Part shown: in pieces, positions 25,773 to 33,829 of the stretch
How the letters are laid out: each line of letters begins with the position of its first letter
Position numbering within the stretch: position 1 is the first letter of the stretch
Source: Salinibaculum sp. SYNS191
GTDB taxonomy: Archaea; Halobacteriota; Halobacteria; Halobacteriales; Haloarculaceae
Assembly (NCBI RefSeq): GCF_037338445.1
Contig: NZ_CP147838.1
Coordinates: 1,860,001 to 1,924,000 of the forward strand
DNA: 64,000 bases
Direction: 5' to 3'
Notes under the pieces: model-generated
The model's database searches: none
What the model saw: the letters and a program-made list of their open reading frames with translations, nothing else
What the model was told of the DNA's origin: nothing
Program-made: the position numbers and the translations under genes

Positions 25773-26048
25773 ATGGCAGACAGACCGTCCTCCGGAGAGA
25801 TTCTCGGCATCCCGTACAACTTCGAGAGACCAAGCTTCCGGCGACTCCTCTCGTCGTACTGGCAACCCGGGAAGGGGATGCTCGTCGAGAAACCCTTCGG
25901 CATCGGCTACACGCTGAATCTCGCGAACTGGCGCTCGTGGATCGTCGTCGCGCTCGTCGGCGGCCTGCTCTACCAGGAGCGGCGGGGCAGCCGCGAACCC
26001 GAGGAGTCCGACGAGGACGAGGAACCGGTCGAAGTCATCGTCGACTGA
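25773..26048 (+). CDS. DUF5808-like small membrane-associated protein
   Basis: 91 residues: GEILGIPYNFERPSFRRLLS and KPFGIGYTLNLANWRSW are typical of the DUF5808 motif (N-rich, FG-G-x-x-N). A single hydrophobic segment (WIVVALVGGLLY) follows, then an acidic tail. Function unknown. Short gap to the DUF2298 gene and about 40 bases to the next gene, all on the plus strand. Confidence 0.65.
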   Translation: MADRPSSGEILGIPYNFERPSFRRLLSSYWQPGKGMLVEKPFGIGYTLNLANWRSWIVVALVGGLLYQERRGSREPEESDEDEEPVEVIVD

Positions 26049-26091
26049 GCGGAACCGACGCCTCTTTTCGTTCGCCACGCCCAGCGGGCGT

Positions 26092-26769
26092 ATGCTCACC
26101 TTCGTCACGACCAACCCCGGGAAGGTCCACGAGGCCGAGGAGTACCTCGACGACCCCATCCAGCAACTCGACTTCGACTACCCCGAGGTCCAGGCCGACG
26201 ACCTCGCGACCGTCGCCGCCCACGGCGCACGCGCGGCGTACCGTCACGCCGGCGAACCCGTCATCGTCGACGACTCCGGGCTGACCATCGACGCCCTCGG
26301 GGGCTTCCCCGGCCCCTACTCCTCCTACGTCGAGGACCGCCTCGGCATCGAGCGGGTCTGGGAACTCACGAAACAAGAGGACGACCGCAGTGCCGCCTTC
26401 CGGGGTGTCGTCGCCTACTGCGACGGGGAGGACTTCGCCGCGACGCCGGAACCGGTCGACCGTGGCGAGGCAGACGAGTCCCGGTCCGAGCGCCGCGGCC
26501 AGGACCTCGGGGCCGACGAACGCGCCAGCGCCACCATCGACGCGCAGGTCGCGGGCGGCGACGGGACGATTCCAGTGAAGCTGTTCGAGGGCGTCGTCCC
26601 GGGGGAAATCGTGGCCCCGCGCGGGGACGGCGGCTTCGGCTTCGACCCCATCTTCGAGTACGACGGGCGGACGTTCGCGGAGATGGACACCGACGAGAAG
26701 AACGCCATCTCCCACCGCGGGCGGGCGCTGGCGAAGTTCGCGGAGTGGTTCGCGAACATCGAGCGGTAG
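26092..26769 (+). CDS. Non-canonical purine NTP pyrophosphatase (RdgB/HAM1)
   Basis: Hydrolyses dITP/ITP/XTP to monophosphates to keep the nucleotide pool clean. Seen: LTFVTTNPGKVHEAEEYL (NTP-binding start), VIVDDSGLTIDALGGFPGPY (catalytic Asp pair) and GGFGFDPIF then NAISHRGRAL. At 225 residues it is longer than the usual 185-200. The extra length is an acidic, charged insertion of about 40 residues (about 123-160; EADESRSERRGQDLGADERA) between two core strands. Start ATG 26092 is clear. Confidence 0.92.
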   Translation: MLTFVTTNPGKVHEAEEYLDDPIQQLDFDYPEVQADDLATVAAHGARAAYRHAGEPVIVDDSGLTIDALGGFPGPYSSYVEDRLGIERVWELTKQEDDRSAAFRGVVAYCDGEDFAATPEPVDRGEADESRSERRGQDLGADERASATIDAQVAGGDGTIPVKLFEGVVPGEIVAPRGDGGFGFDPIFEYDGRTFAEMDTDEKNAISHRGRALAKFAEWFANIER

Positions 26770-26822
26770 GCAGCAGGGACGGAACCGCGACGGTCACCGG
26801 TCTTCGGGACGGACCGGCGGGT

Positions 26823-27215
26823 TCAGTCGGCCGTGCTGGTGACCTCGTCGGACGCGTCGGGCCGTCGGGGAGCGGAGAGGTGCGTATCCTTGAAATCGGT
26901 CTCGTACTTCAGGCCGTAGCCGACCAGGCGGTCCGCGCCGATGTGGGCCGTCCACACCGCCGCGACGAGCACGGCGAGTGTGGTACCAGTCCAGACGCCT
27001 GCGCCGGCGAGCGCGAGCGGGAGCGTGTACGTGTGAAACAGGTTGTAAATGCGACTCCCCAGTGCCGGTCCGGCGAGGTAGCCGGCCATCGAGAGGTCCG
27101 GGGCCAACGCCAGGACCGCGAGCAGCCAGAACGGGCCGTCCAGCGAAAGGTACACCGCGAGCGCGCCGGCGAACACCGCCAGCCCCTCGATTCGAAGCGT
27201 CGTCCGTGGGTTCAT
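26823..27215 (-). CDS. DUF4260-family membrane protein
   Basis: 130 residues with about four hydrophobic segments; the DUF4260 hallmarks DGPFWLLAVLALAPDLSMAG, GSRIYNLFHTYTLPL and GADRLVGYGLKYETDFKDTH are all visible. A small membrane protein of unknown function. It is convergent with the ITPase gene. Start ATG 27215. Confidence 0.85.
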   Translation of the reverse strand: MNPRTTLRIEGLAVFAGALAVYLSLDGPFWLLAVLALAPDLSMAGYLAGPALGSRIYNLFHTYTLPLALAGAGVWTGTTLAVLVAAVWTAHIGADRLVGYGLKYETDFKDTHLSAPRRPDASDEVTSTAD

Positions 27216-27311
27216 GGGTATTGTACGCGGGCCGCCGACAAAGTGTTACTGTGGCAACATCTGTGACGGCGGAGCGGCCCGCGATCGCCCGCGTCGGCGC
27301 GGCGCCGGCGG

Positions 27312-27782
27312 TCACCCGCGCGGGTCGTGGTCCGGGCCGGGGTAGGCGTCGTCGTGGGTCGCCTCGTAGAGCGCTTCCGCGTCGAACAGGCGCGCGAAGG
27401 CGTCGGGCGTGCGGATACTGAGTTGCATGTGGGCCTGCAGCGAGAGGTTCGCGCCGGCGCTGCCCAGGCCCTCGTCGAAGGTCAGCAGGTGGGCGGCCCC
27501 GCCGCGATAGGCCGAGGCGAGGCCGGGGTGGTCGCCGTCGGGGTGGTCGACGGCCTCACGTTCGCGCTCGACGCGCTCGCGCCAGTCGGCGGCCAGCGTC
27601 GGGTCGGCGAGGTCCGCGACGACCGCCTCCGCGTCGGCCAGCAGCGCGTCGCTGGCGACCAGCGTGACCCACGAGTGCGCGCGGACGTGGTCGAGCGCCT
27701 CGCGGGCGGGGCCGCCGACCAGCAGGTCCGCGGCCAGCACGTCGGCATCGGCGACGACGCGGGTCGGGTCGGCCTCAGGCAT
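27312..27782 (-). CDS. PIN-like domain protein
   Basis: 156 residues. PIN signature residues: VVADADVLAADLLVGGPARE at the start (Asp of strand 1), a central acidic ADAEAVVADLADP, and HLLTFDEGLGSAGANLSLQA at the end (Asp/Glu of strand 4). This fits a haloarchaeal PIN-fold protein. It may be a ribonuclease or toxin-like protein. Its start codon overlaps the end of the 31-residue ORF upstream by 8 bases, so they are translationally coupled. No further partner gene is adjacent. Confidence 0.75.
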   Translation of the reverse strand: MPEADPTRVVADADVLAADLLVGGPAREALDHVRAHSWVTLVASDALLADAEAVVADLADPTLAADWRERVEREREAVDHPDGDHPGLASAYRGGAAHLLTFDEGLGSAGANLSLQAHMQLSIRTPDAFARLFDAEALYEATHDDAYPGPDHDPRG

Positions 27783-27870
27783 CGTCGCTCCGGCGGGCGG
27801 CCAGGCGGTCGCGTATCTGCTCGACGGTCGTGTCGCCGCGTGCCCGCTCGAAGAGGGCGGCCCAGGTCAT
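27775..27870 (-). CDS. 31-residue ORF translationally coupled to the PIN gene
   Basis: MTWAALFERARGDTTVEQIR followed by DRLAARRSDDA. It starts with ATG 27870, about 25 bases after a TATA-like GGTTTTTTGCC on the minus strand (about 27893-27903), so the promoter maps to this ORF and not to the PIN gene. It ends 8 bases inside the PIN gene. The helix-rich, charged peptide could be a mini-antitoxin or simply a leader peptide. No annotated family was recognised with certainty. Confidence 0.5.
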   Translation of the reverse strand: MTWAALFERARGDTTVEQIRDRLAARRSDDA

Positions 27871-28060
27871 GTCCGAACGTCGTCGCCGGACGGCAAAAAA
27901 CCGCCCGTCGGCGCGGGCGTCGGCCGTCCGTCTGACGGGTGTTTAAGTGACAGCGTGGACCTCTGGTACGTGGGCGCGCAGGACAGACGGCCTCACACTT
28001 CCCATCCTCCCACGGCGCGCCCGGATACTTGCTGGACCCACCCTCTCCCTTTCGCGCTCC

Positions 28061-28729
28061 TCACGCCGCCGCTGATTCGCCCCGGAGCTGTGCGCGGACC
28101 TCCGAGAGGACGTCCGGGTCCGCCATGACGGCGATGGTGTCGCCGGCCTCGATTCGGGTCTGTGGGAGCGGCACGGTCATGGACTCGTCGTCGCGACCGT
28201 GGGCGTAGATGCGGGTTTCGCCGGGGAGGTCCAGTTCGACCACGCGCTGGCCGATGACGGGGGACTCGTCGGGGATGGCGACGCTTGCGACCGAGAGCGC
28301 CTCCGTGAGGTCCGCGAGGACGTTGAAATCGCCGCCCAGCAGCGCCGTCTTCGCGCCGGCGGCACCGACCCGCTCGGGGTAGATTATCTCGTCGGCGTCC
28401 TCCGCGTACTTCTCGTAGACGTCGTCGCTGACCTCCTCGCTGATACGCAGGACGGTCCGGCAGCCGTGTGCGTTACCGACGACACAGACCGAGTAGTTCG
28501 TGTTGATATCGCCCGTCAGTCCCGCAATCGACGCGGCGTCTGCGAGGCCAGCGCGTTCGAGCACGTCCTCGTCGTTGGCGTCGCCCTGGACGACGGTGAA
28601 CCCCTCGTTGCGTGCACGGTCGATTTTCGCGCCGTCCCTGTCGACGACGACGACGTCGTGGCCCTCACTCCGGAGAATCCGCGCGGTGCGCATGCCGACG
28701 CGACCGAACCCGACGATGATGAACTTCAT
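28061..28729 (-). CDS. TrkA-type NAD-binding/RCK protein
   Basis: 223 codons: MKFIIVGFGRVGMRTARILR is a Rossmann GxGxxG start typical of TrkA-N; the following VVVVDRDGAKIDRARNEGF carries the acidic ribose-binding residue. A TrkA-C domain follows (about 140-220; ETRIYAHGRDDESMTVPLPQ, TIAVMADPDVLSEV). It gates or regulates a potassium transporter; no transporter membrane subunit lies next to it, so it probably works with one elsewhere. ATG 28729 was chosen over longer open reading. Confidence 0.9.
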   Translation of the reverse strand: MKFIIVGFGRVGMRTARILRSEGHDVVVVDRDGAKIDRARNEGFTVVQGDANDEDVLERAGLADAASIAGLTGDINTNYSVCVVGNAHGCRTVLRISEEVSDDVYEKYAEDADEIIYPERVGAAGAKTALLGGDFNVLADLTEALSVASVAIPDESPVIGQRVVELDLPGETRIYAHGRDDESMTVPLPQTRIEAGDTIAVMADPDVLSEVRAQLRGESAAA

Positions 28730-28815
28730 GCTGTGTGGTATGTACCCACACGATAAAATAGTACGCCCCGCCGAGAGACGGAGCAACCGACCGGACGGAG
28801 AGGCGGAGTGTGCGG

Positions 28816-29961
28816 TTACGTGCCGGTCTCGGTTTCCTCCTCACCGAACGGTGTTTCGGTGGCGGTCGCACCCTCCGTGGCGGTGTCCTCGGGTGTCTCC
28901 TCGCCGGTCACGGTCCCAGTCGGCGTCTCCTCGCCGGTCACCGTCTCGGTCGGCGTCTCACCCTCCGTTGCGGTGTCTTCGGGCGTCGCTTCCTCGGTCA
29001 CGTTCTCCTCCGGCGTCTCGCCAACTGTGACGTTGTCTTCCGGCGTCGCTTCCTCGGTCACATTGTCTTCCGGCGTCTCGCCGACCGTAACGTTCTCCTC
29101 GGGCGTCGCTTCCTCGGTCACCGGTTCGCCCGGCAGGGCGATAGTCACGTTGGCCGGGTCGACGAACGGGAGGCTGTCGACGAGGTACGGGCCGTCCTCC
29201 AGTCCACCCGTGGCGACGAAGTCGTAGGTCTCGTTGTCGTTGGTGTCGAGGTGTGGCATCGCCAGGAGCGTCTCGCCGTCGAGCAGCGAGGTGTCGTTGT
29301 ACGTGGCACCGGGAACCTCGAACAGGGAGATAGTGACGTTCTCGGTGGTCCCGGGTTCGAGGTACTCGGAGGAGCCGATGACGCTGTCGACGACGACTCC
29401 CTCCAGGAGACGCTCGTCGTGGATGGCGACGAAGCCACCCTCCGGGAGCGTCACGTTCTGGACGGTGACCGTCGCCCCGGTCGTGGACTGGTTCTCGAAC
29501 GTCACCGAGAGGTTGCTGTCAGTGACGTTGCCGAACGCCAAGCCTGCAGCGGTGATTCGCTCGGCGAGCGTCGGTTCCTCGGTCACGTTCGCTTCCGGTG
29601 TCTCAGCTTCCGTGACGTTGTCCTCCGGCGTCGCCTCCTCGGTCACATTGTCTTCCGGCGTCGCCTCCTCAGTCACGTTGTCCTCCGGCGTCTCGCCAAT
29701 CGTGACGTTGTCTTCCGGCGTCTCTTCCTCGGTCAGATTGTCCTCCGGGGTTTCGTCAGTCGTGACGTTGTCGTCTTCCTCGGGCGTCTCTGTCTGGTTA
29801 TCTGGTGTGTCGGTCTGGTTGTCTGGTGTTTCGACCTGTGCCGGCGTACTCGACGTAGCGTCCTGCTGTGGCGGCGCGAGTGCGCCGGCCGCCAGCGGAA
29901 CGGCTGCTGTCGCCACCACAGCCAGGGTGACGACGAGTACTGCTGTTGGTCTTTTCCTCAT
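28816..29961 (-). CDS. Secreted DUF7282-like protein with sequon-rich repeats
   Basis: 381 residues. A Sec-type signal (MRKRPTAVLVVTLAVVATAA) precedes a tract of about ten-residue repeats of the type TPEDNVTEEA, then a compact domain (about 130-275; PEGGFVAIHDERL, YDFVATGGLEDGPY) resembling the DUF7282 family, then another repeat tract. The repeats carry N-linked glycosylation sequons: 9 in the first tract, 8 in the domain and 4 in the second tract, 21 Asn-x-Ser/Thr sites in all. The last third of the second tract keeps the repeat but loses Asn. A heavily glycosylated surface or exported protein is likely. No membrane anchor is seen at the C-terminus. Confidence 0.8.
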   Translation of the reverse strand: MRKRPTAVLVVTLAVVATAAVPLAAGALAPPQQDATSSTPAQVETPDNQTDTPDNQTETPEEDDNVTTDETPEDNLTEEETPEDNVTIGETPEDNVTEEATPEDNVTEEATPEDNVTEAETPEANVTEEPTLAERITAAGLAFGNVTDSNLSVTFENQSTTGATVTVQNVTLPEGGFVAIHDERLLEGVVVDSVIGSSEYLEPGTTENVTISLFEVPGATYNDTSLLDGETLLAMPHLDTNDNETYDFVATGGLEDGPYLVDSLPFVDPANVTIALPGEPVTEEATPEENVTVGETPEDNVTEEATPEDNVTVGETPEENVTEEATPEDTATEGETPTETVTGEETPTGTVTGEETPEDTATEGATATETPFGEEETETGT

Positions 29962-29994
29962 AAGGCAGGCGTTGGTAACGGGAATGGCGGGATT

Positions 29995-30010
29995 AACCGT
30001 CTCGACGGTT
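29995..30010. promoter_or_regulatory. Dyad overlapping the promoter of the DUF7282-like gene
   Basis: AACCGTC-TC-GACGGTT has perfect 7-bp arms. On the minus strand it abuts a TATA-like GGTTAATC about 34 bases before the ATG at 29961, so a repressor could sit there. The remainder of the gap to 30218 shows no gene. Confidence 0.4.
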
Positions 30011-30218
30011 CAGAGCGGAATAGAGAGCCCAAACCGGCCGAACCGTCCCGTTACTCCCCGGACCCAGTCGGTAACCCGGGCGTGTCGAGCGCCGAGTGGA
30101 GTAATGGGCGGTTTCAGTCGCGTGACGGCAGCCCCGAACGCCGGTTGCTGCGCATATCTCCGGGTAAGCCTACGTTAGTGCAACTCAGCCGCAGGATACC
30201 CGGAAGCGACTGCGAGTC

Positions 30219-31082
30219 TCAGTTCCCGGGCTCGTCCGGCGGACCGGCGTCGCTGCCGTTTGGCGGTCCCTCCCCGGCCTCATCGTCCGCCCCGGCCCCG
30301 TCCTCTCCCGAGTCCCGGTCGTCACTCTCTGCTGCCGTCTCCGACTCGTCACCGTCCGATTCCGCGCCTTCGTCGACGGCCGTCACGGGTCTGTCGGGAC
30401 CGGACTCGCTGATGACGGGCTTGAGGATGTACTTCCCGCTCTTGCCGGCCTCGAAGACGGAGATGTCGTAGACGAACTGGACCGTGCCGTTCGGTTCGAG
30501 CGCGAAACCCCTGGTGAGCTGGAGCTTGTTGCTCGGCAGTTTCACGTCGACGCTGGAGCCGTCCTGCAGCGTCGCGTCGACAGACTGGACGTAGACGAAG
30601 ACCTTCGTGTAGTTGCCGGCGGGGATCTCCGGCGTCCCGACGAGGGTGGCGTTGTCGCCTTTCAGTCGCGTCAGGTCGACCGTCCGGTCGTTCACCTCGC
30701 GCGTAATCTCGCCGCCGGAGTCGCGCGCCACCTCCCCGTCGCCCTCTGCTTCGTCCGCCTCAGCGTCCTCGTCTTCCGTCGCAGTGGCCGTCGCAGTTCC
30801 GTTCGGCGTCGCAGTGGCAGTCCCCGTCGGCGTCGCGGTCACTTGGGCATCGTCGTCGGCCCGGTAGAAGCCGATGCGGTCTATCGTCACGTTCAGGTGG
30901 CGGAAGTCGTCGATTCGACTCGGCTTGTCGCTGACGTAGAACTCGACCGTGCCGGTCGCGTCGCCGGTCGGACCGGCCTCGCCGTCGGCTGGCGAGCCGT
31001 CGCCGCCCGTCGATGCACCGCCACAGCCGGCGAGCACGAGCATGGCCGCGGCGAGTACAGTAAGCAGTGCCTGTCGTCGCAT
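30219..31082 (-). CDS. DUF4382-like lipoprotein
   Basis: 287 residues from ATG 31082, about 25 bases after a TATA-like GCGTTATCACTC. MRRQALLTVLAAAMLVLAGC is a lipoprotein signal with lipobox LAGC. The core reads GTVEFYVSDKPSRIDDFRHL and IPAGNYTKVFVYVQSVDATL, the DUF4382 pattern, interrupted by a low-complexity Thr/Ala stretch. It ends in an acidic Gly/Pro tail. Role unknown; probably an extracellular binding or structural protein. It is divergent from RNase Z, 130 bases away. Confidence 0.8.
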   Translation of the reverse strand: MRRQALLTVLAAAMLVLAGCGGASTGGDGSPADGEAGPTGDATGTVEFYVSDKPSRIDDFRHLNVTIDRIGFYRADDDAQVTATPTGTATATPNGTATATATEDEDAEADEAEGDGEVARDSGGEITREVNDRTVDLTRLKGDNATLVGTPEIPAGNYTKVFVYVQSVDATLQDGSSVDVKLPSNKLQLTRGFALEPNGTVQFVYDISVFEAGKSGKYILKPVISESGPDRPVTAVDEGAESDGDESETAAESDDRDSGEDGAGADDEAGEGPPNGSDAGPPDEPGN

Positions 31083-31212
31083 ACGCGGCCCGAGGGAGCC
31101 GAGAGTGATAACGCCGCTGGCCGATTCTGTGGGGAGACAAAAGGATTCTGGCCGCGCCGCCGGTGCCGGGAATCCGACACGGTTTTCGCCGTCGGTGTCC
31201 CACACCGAGACG

Positions 31213-32172
31213 ATGCGCGTGACCTTCCTCGGGACGAGCGGCGCGGTGCCGACGACGCACCGCAACCCGAGTGCCATCCACGTCGAACGCGAGGGCGACC
31301 GCCTGCTGTTCGACTGCGGGGAGGGCACGCAGCGCCAGATGATGCGCTACGGCGCGGGCTTCGACGTGGAGCACGTCTTCCTCACCCACCTCCACGGCGA
31401 CCACGTCCTGGGCCTGCCCGGCCTGGTCCAGACCTGGGATTTCAACGACCGCGAGCGCCCGCTCGCGATACACGCGCCCGCGGGGACACGAGAGCGCATC
31501 GAGGGACTGGTCTCCGTGACGGGTGAACGACCCTCCTACCCGGTGCGAGTCAACCAGGTCCGCGCCGGCGACGTGGCCCTGTCCCGCGAGGAGTACGAGG
31601 TCCGGGCCGTCGAGGTCGAACACCGCACGAACGCGGTCGGCTACGCGCTCGTCGAGGACGACCGGAAGGGCCGCTTCGACCGCCAGAAGGCCGAGGAGGA
31701 GTTCGGCATCCCGCCGGGGCCGAAGTACTCGAAGCTCCACGACGGCCAGGCCGTCGAACACGACGGGCAGACCATCGAACCGGAGGAGGTCGTCGGCCCG
31801 CCGCGGCCAGGGCGGACGGTGGTCTACACCGGCGACACCCGGCCCTGCGACGGGGTCCGCGAGGCCGCCGAGGGGGCGGACCTGCTCGTCCACGACAGCA
31901 TGTTCGGCCACGAGCGCCGCGACCGCGCGGTGGAGACGGCCCACTCGACGGCGCGGGAGGCCGCGGAGGTGGCCCGCGACGCCGGCGTGAAGCGCCTGGC
32001 GCTGACCCACATCTCCTCGCGGTACGCCGGCGGCGGCTGGCACGACCTCGAAGCCGAGGCCGCGGACGTGTTCGACGGCGACCGCGCCTTCGTCGCCGAC
32101 GACGGCCTCCTGGCGGAGGTCCCCTACCCCGACGCCGACCGGGATTTCACGCTCGAACGGTACCGCGACTGA
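31213..32172 (+). CDS. rnz: RNase Z (tRNA 3'-end endonuclease)
   Basis: 319 residues. The beta-lactamase metal site is THLHGDHVLGLPGL, preceded by LLFDCGEGTQRQMMRYG and followed by VYTGDTRPCDG and HDSMFG. RNase Z cuts precursor tRNAs at the discriminator to allow CCA addition. The substrate-binding exosite insertion lies near KAEEEFGIPPGPKYSKL. ATG 31213 is preferred over longer open reading; GGTTTTCGCC lies about 26 bases before it, and a dyad TCGGTGT-CCC-ACACCGA sits just upstream. Confidence 0.93.
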   Translation: MRVTFLGTSGAVPTTHRNPSAIHVEREGDRLLFDCGEGTQRQMMRYGAGFDVEHVFLTHLHGDHVLGLPGLVQTWDFNDRERPLAIHAPAGTRERIEGLVSVTGERPSYPVRVNQVRAGDVALSREEYEVRAVEVEHRTNAVGYALVEDDRKGRFDRQKAEEEFGIPPGPKYSKLHDGQAVEHDGQTIEPEEVVGPPRPGRTVVYTGDTRPCDGVREAAEGADLLVHDSMFGHERRDRAVETAHSTAREAAEVARDAGVKRLALTHISSRYAGGGWHDLEAEAADVFDGDRAFVADDGLLAEVPYPDADRDFTLERYRD

Positions 32173-32228
32173 CAGGGAGTGGCACACGACCAGAAGACGT
32201 TTTCCGCGCCGCGTCGACCCACCGAGGG

Positions 32229-33098
32229 ATGAGCGACCTCCACATCGTCGACGTGTTCGCCCGCGAGAAGTACGCCGGGAATCAACTCGCAGTCGTCGAG
32301 AGCGGCGGCGACCTCTCGGACGGGGAGATGCAGGCCGTCGCCGACGAGATGAACTACTCCGAGACGACGTTCGTCGAGTCCCGCGAGTCCCCGTTCCGGG
32401 TGCGCATCTTCACGCCCGAAGCGGAGGTCCCCTTCGCCGGCCACCCGACGCTGGGCACCGCACACGTCATCAGAGAGCACGTCGCCGACGGGCGGCCCGA
32501 CGAGGTGGTTCTGGACCTGAACGTCGGGGAGGTGCCTGTCGAAATCAGAGAGCGGGACGGCACAGAGACGCTGTGGATGACCCAGCAACCGCCCGAGTTC
32601 GGCGAGGGGCTCGACCACGAACCGCTGGCGGAGGTGCTCGGGCTGCCGGTGGACGCCCTCGACACAGACTGGCCGGTCCAGATCGTCTCGACGGGGCTGC
32701 CGACGATTATCGTCCCGCTGGAAGACCGGGAGGCACTGGAATCAATCGACCTCGACCACGCGGCCTACGAGCGCGTCACCGGCGACCGCGACGCGAAACT
32801 CGTCCACGCGGTCTGTCCCGAACCGCGGGAAGCGGACAACGACATGGCGGTGCGGATGTTCTCGCCGTTCTACGGCGTGCCGGAGGACCCCGCGACGGGG
32901 TCGGCAAACGGCTGTCTCGCGGCGTATCTCGCCCGCCACGCCTACTTCGGGAGCGGCAGCGTCGCCGTCCGCGTCGAGCAGGGATACGAGATGGGGCGGC
33001 CGTCGCTGTTGCACCTGGAGGCGACCGACCGCGGCGACGCCGTCGACGTGGAAGTCGGCGGGCAGGTCGTCGACGTGGCCCGCGGAGAACTGCTCTAG
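32229..33098 (+). CDS. PhzF-family isomerase/epimerase-like protein
   Basis: 289 residues. PhzF proteins share the diaminopimelate-epimerase fold. Seen: HIVDVFAREKYAGNQLAVVE at the start, NYSETTFVES with the likely catalytic Glu, FTPEAEVPFAGHPTLGTAHV and FSPFYGVPEDPATGSANGC. Known members act in phenazine synthesis or as broad isomerases; the natural substrate here cannot be told, as no phenazine genes are nearby. It overlaps the convergent DJ-1 gene by 4 bases. Confidence 0.9.
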   Translation: MSDLHIVDVFAREKYAGNQLAVVESGGDLSDGEMQAVADEMNYSETTFVESRESPFRVRIFTPEAEVPFAGHPTLGTAHVIREHVADGRPDEVVLDLNVGEVPVEIRERDGTETLWMTQQPPEFGEGLDHEPLAEVLGLPVDALDTDWPVQIVSTGLPTIIVPLEDREALESIDLDHAAYERVTGDRDAKLVHAVCPEPREADNDMAVRMFSPFYGVPEDPATGSANGCLAAYLARHAYFGSGSVAVRVEQGYEMGRPSLLHLEATDRGDAVDVEVGGQVVDVARGELL

Positions 33099-33706
33099 TC
33101 CGCGACGTGGACGTCGGCGTGGCGTTCGTGTTCGATGGTCTCCTCGACGGCCGCGGCGACCTCCAGTCCGAACTCGCGCGCGAGGACGTAGAGAGCGAGG
33201 TCGATGCCGGACGTGACGCCGCCGCAGGTGAGGACGTCGCCGGCGTCGGCCACGCGGGCCTCGACGACATCAGCGTCGGTCGCGCGGAGGTCGTCCATCG
33301 CGCCGGCGTGAGTGACCGCGGGGCGGCCGTCGAGCAGGCCGGCGCGGGCGAGGAGCATGCCGCCGGTGCAGACGCCGGCGATTGTGGTCGTGGGCGCGAG
33401 GTCCGCGAGCAGTTCCGGGACGACGCCGCGGTCCGCTTCCGCGCGAGTGCCCCGGGCGGCGTCGTCGTTCCAGCCGCCGCCGGGCACGACGAGCAGGTCC
33501 GGGTTGGCCTCGGCGACTGTGGCGTCGGGGACGACCGTCGCGCCGTGAGCGGACGTGACGCTCTCGGCCGGTTCGGCAGTCACCAACGAGACGTCGTAGT
33601 CGGGGCCGGCGTTCGCGCCGACCGCGAGGACTTCGTAGGGGCCGAAGGCGTCGAGCGACTCGAAGCCTTCGAAGAGGAGGACGGCGGCGCGGGAGATGGC
33701 AGTCAT
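33095..33706 (-). CDS. DJ-1/PfpI-family protein
   Basis: 203 residues. The nucleophile elbow is GVCTGGMLLARAG with Cys, preceded by LLVVPGGGWNDD and an Glu-containing LLFEGFESLDAFGPYEVL at the N-terminus. This is the GATase1/PfpI fold, common in stress-response proteins and proteases. It starts at ATG 33706 (MTAISRAAVLLFEGF); longer reading to 33808 would overlap the divergent DUF460 promoter. Confidence 0.88.
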   Translation of the reverse strand: MTAISRAAVLLFEGFESLDAFGPYEVLAVGANAGPDYDVSLVTAEPAESVTSAHGATVVPDATVAEANPDLLVVPGGGWNDDAARGTRAEADRGVVPELLADLAPTTTIAGVCTGGMLLARAGLLDGRPAVTHAGAMDDLRATDADVVEARVADAGDVLTCGGVTSGIDLALYVLAREFGLEVAAAVEETIEHERHADVHVAD

Positions 33707-33829
33707 ATCGACGCAGTCGGCGGCGGGGAGTAAAGCGGTGGCGTTCGGTCGAGAAACGGGTGGCCGTTCGACGGTGAGGCGGTCCCTGGCCGCCGTGGAT
33801 TTATACACTGGCGTCGCCTATCGGTTTCC

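Noticed and set aside
21921..26159. Very long minus-strand open frame (over 1400 codons) across kae1-bud32 and the DUF2298 gene
   Set aside because: It spans several well-supported genes on the plus strand, has low-complexity Arg/Ala/Val-rich text and no family resemblance. It is an artefact of GC-rich codon use.
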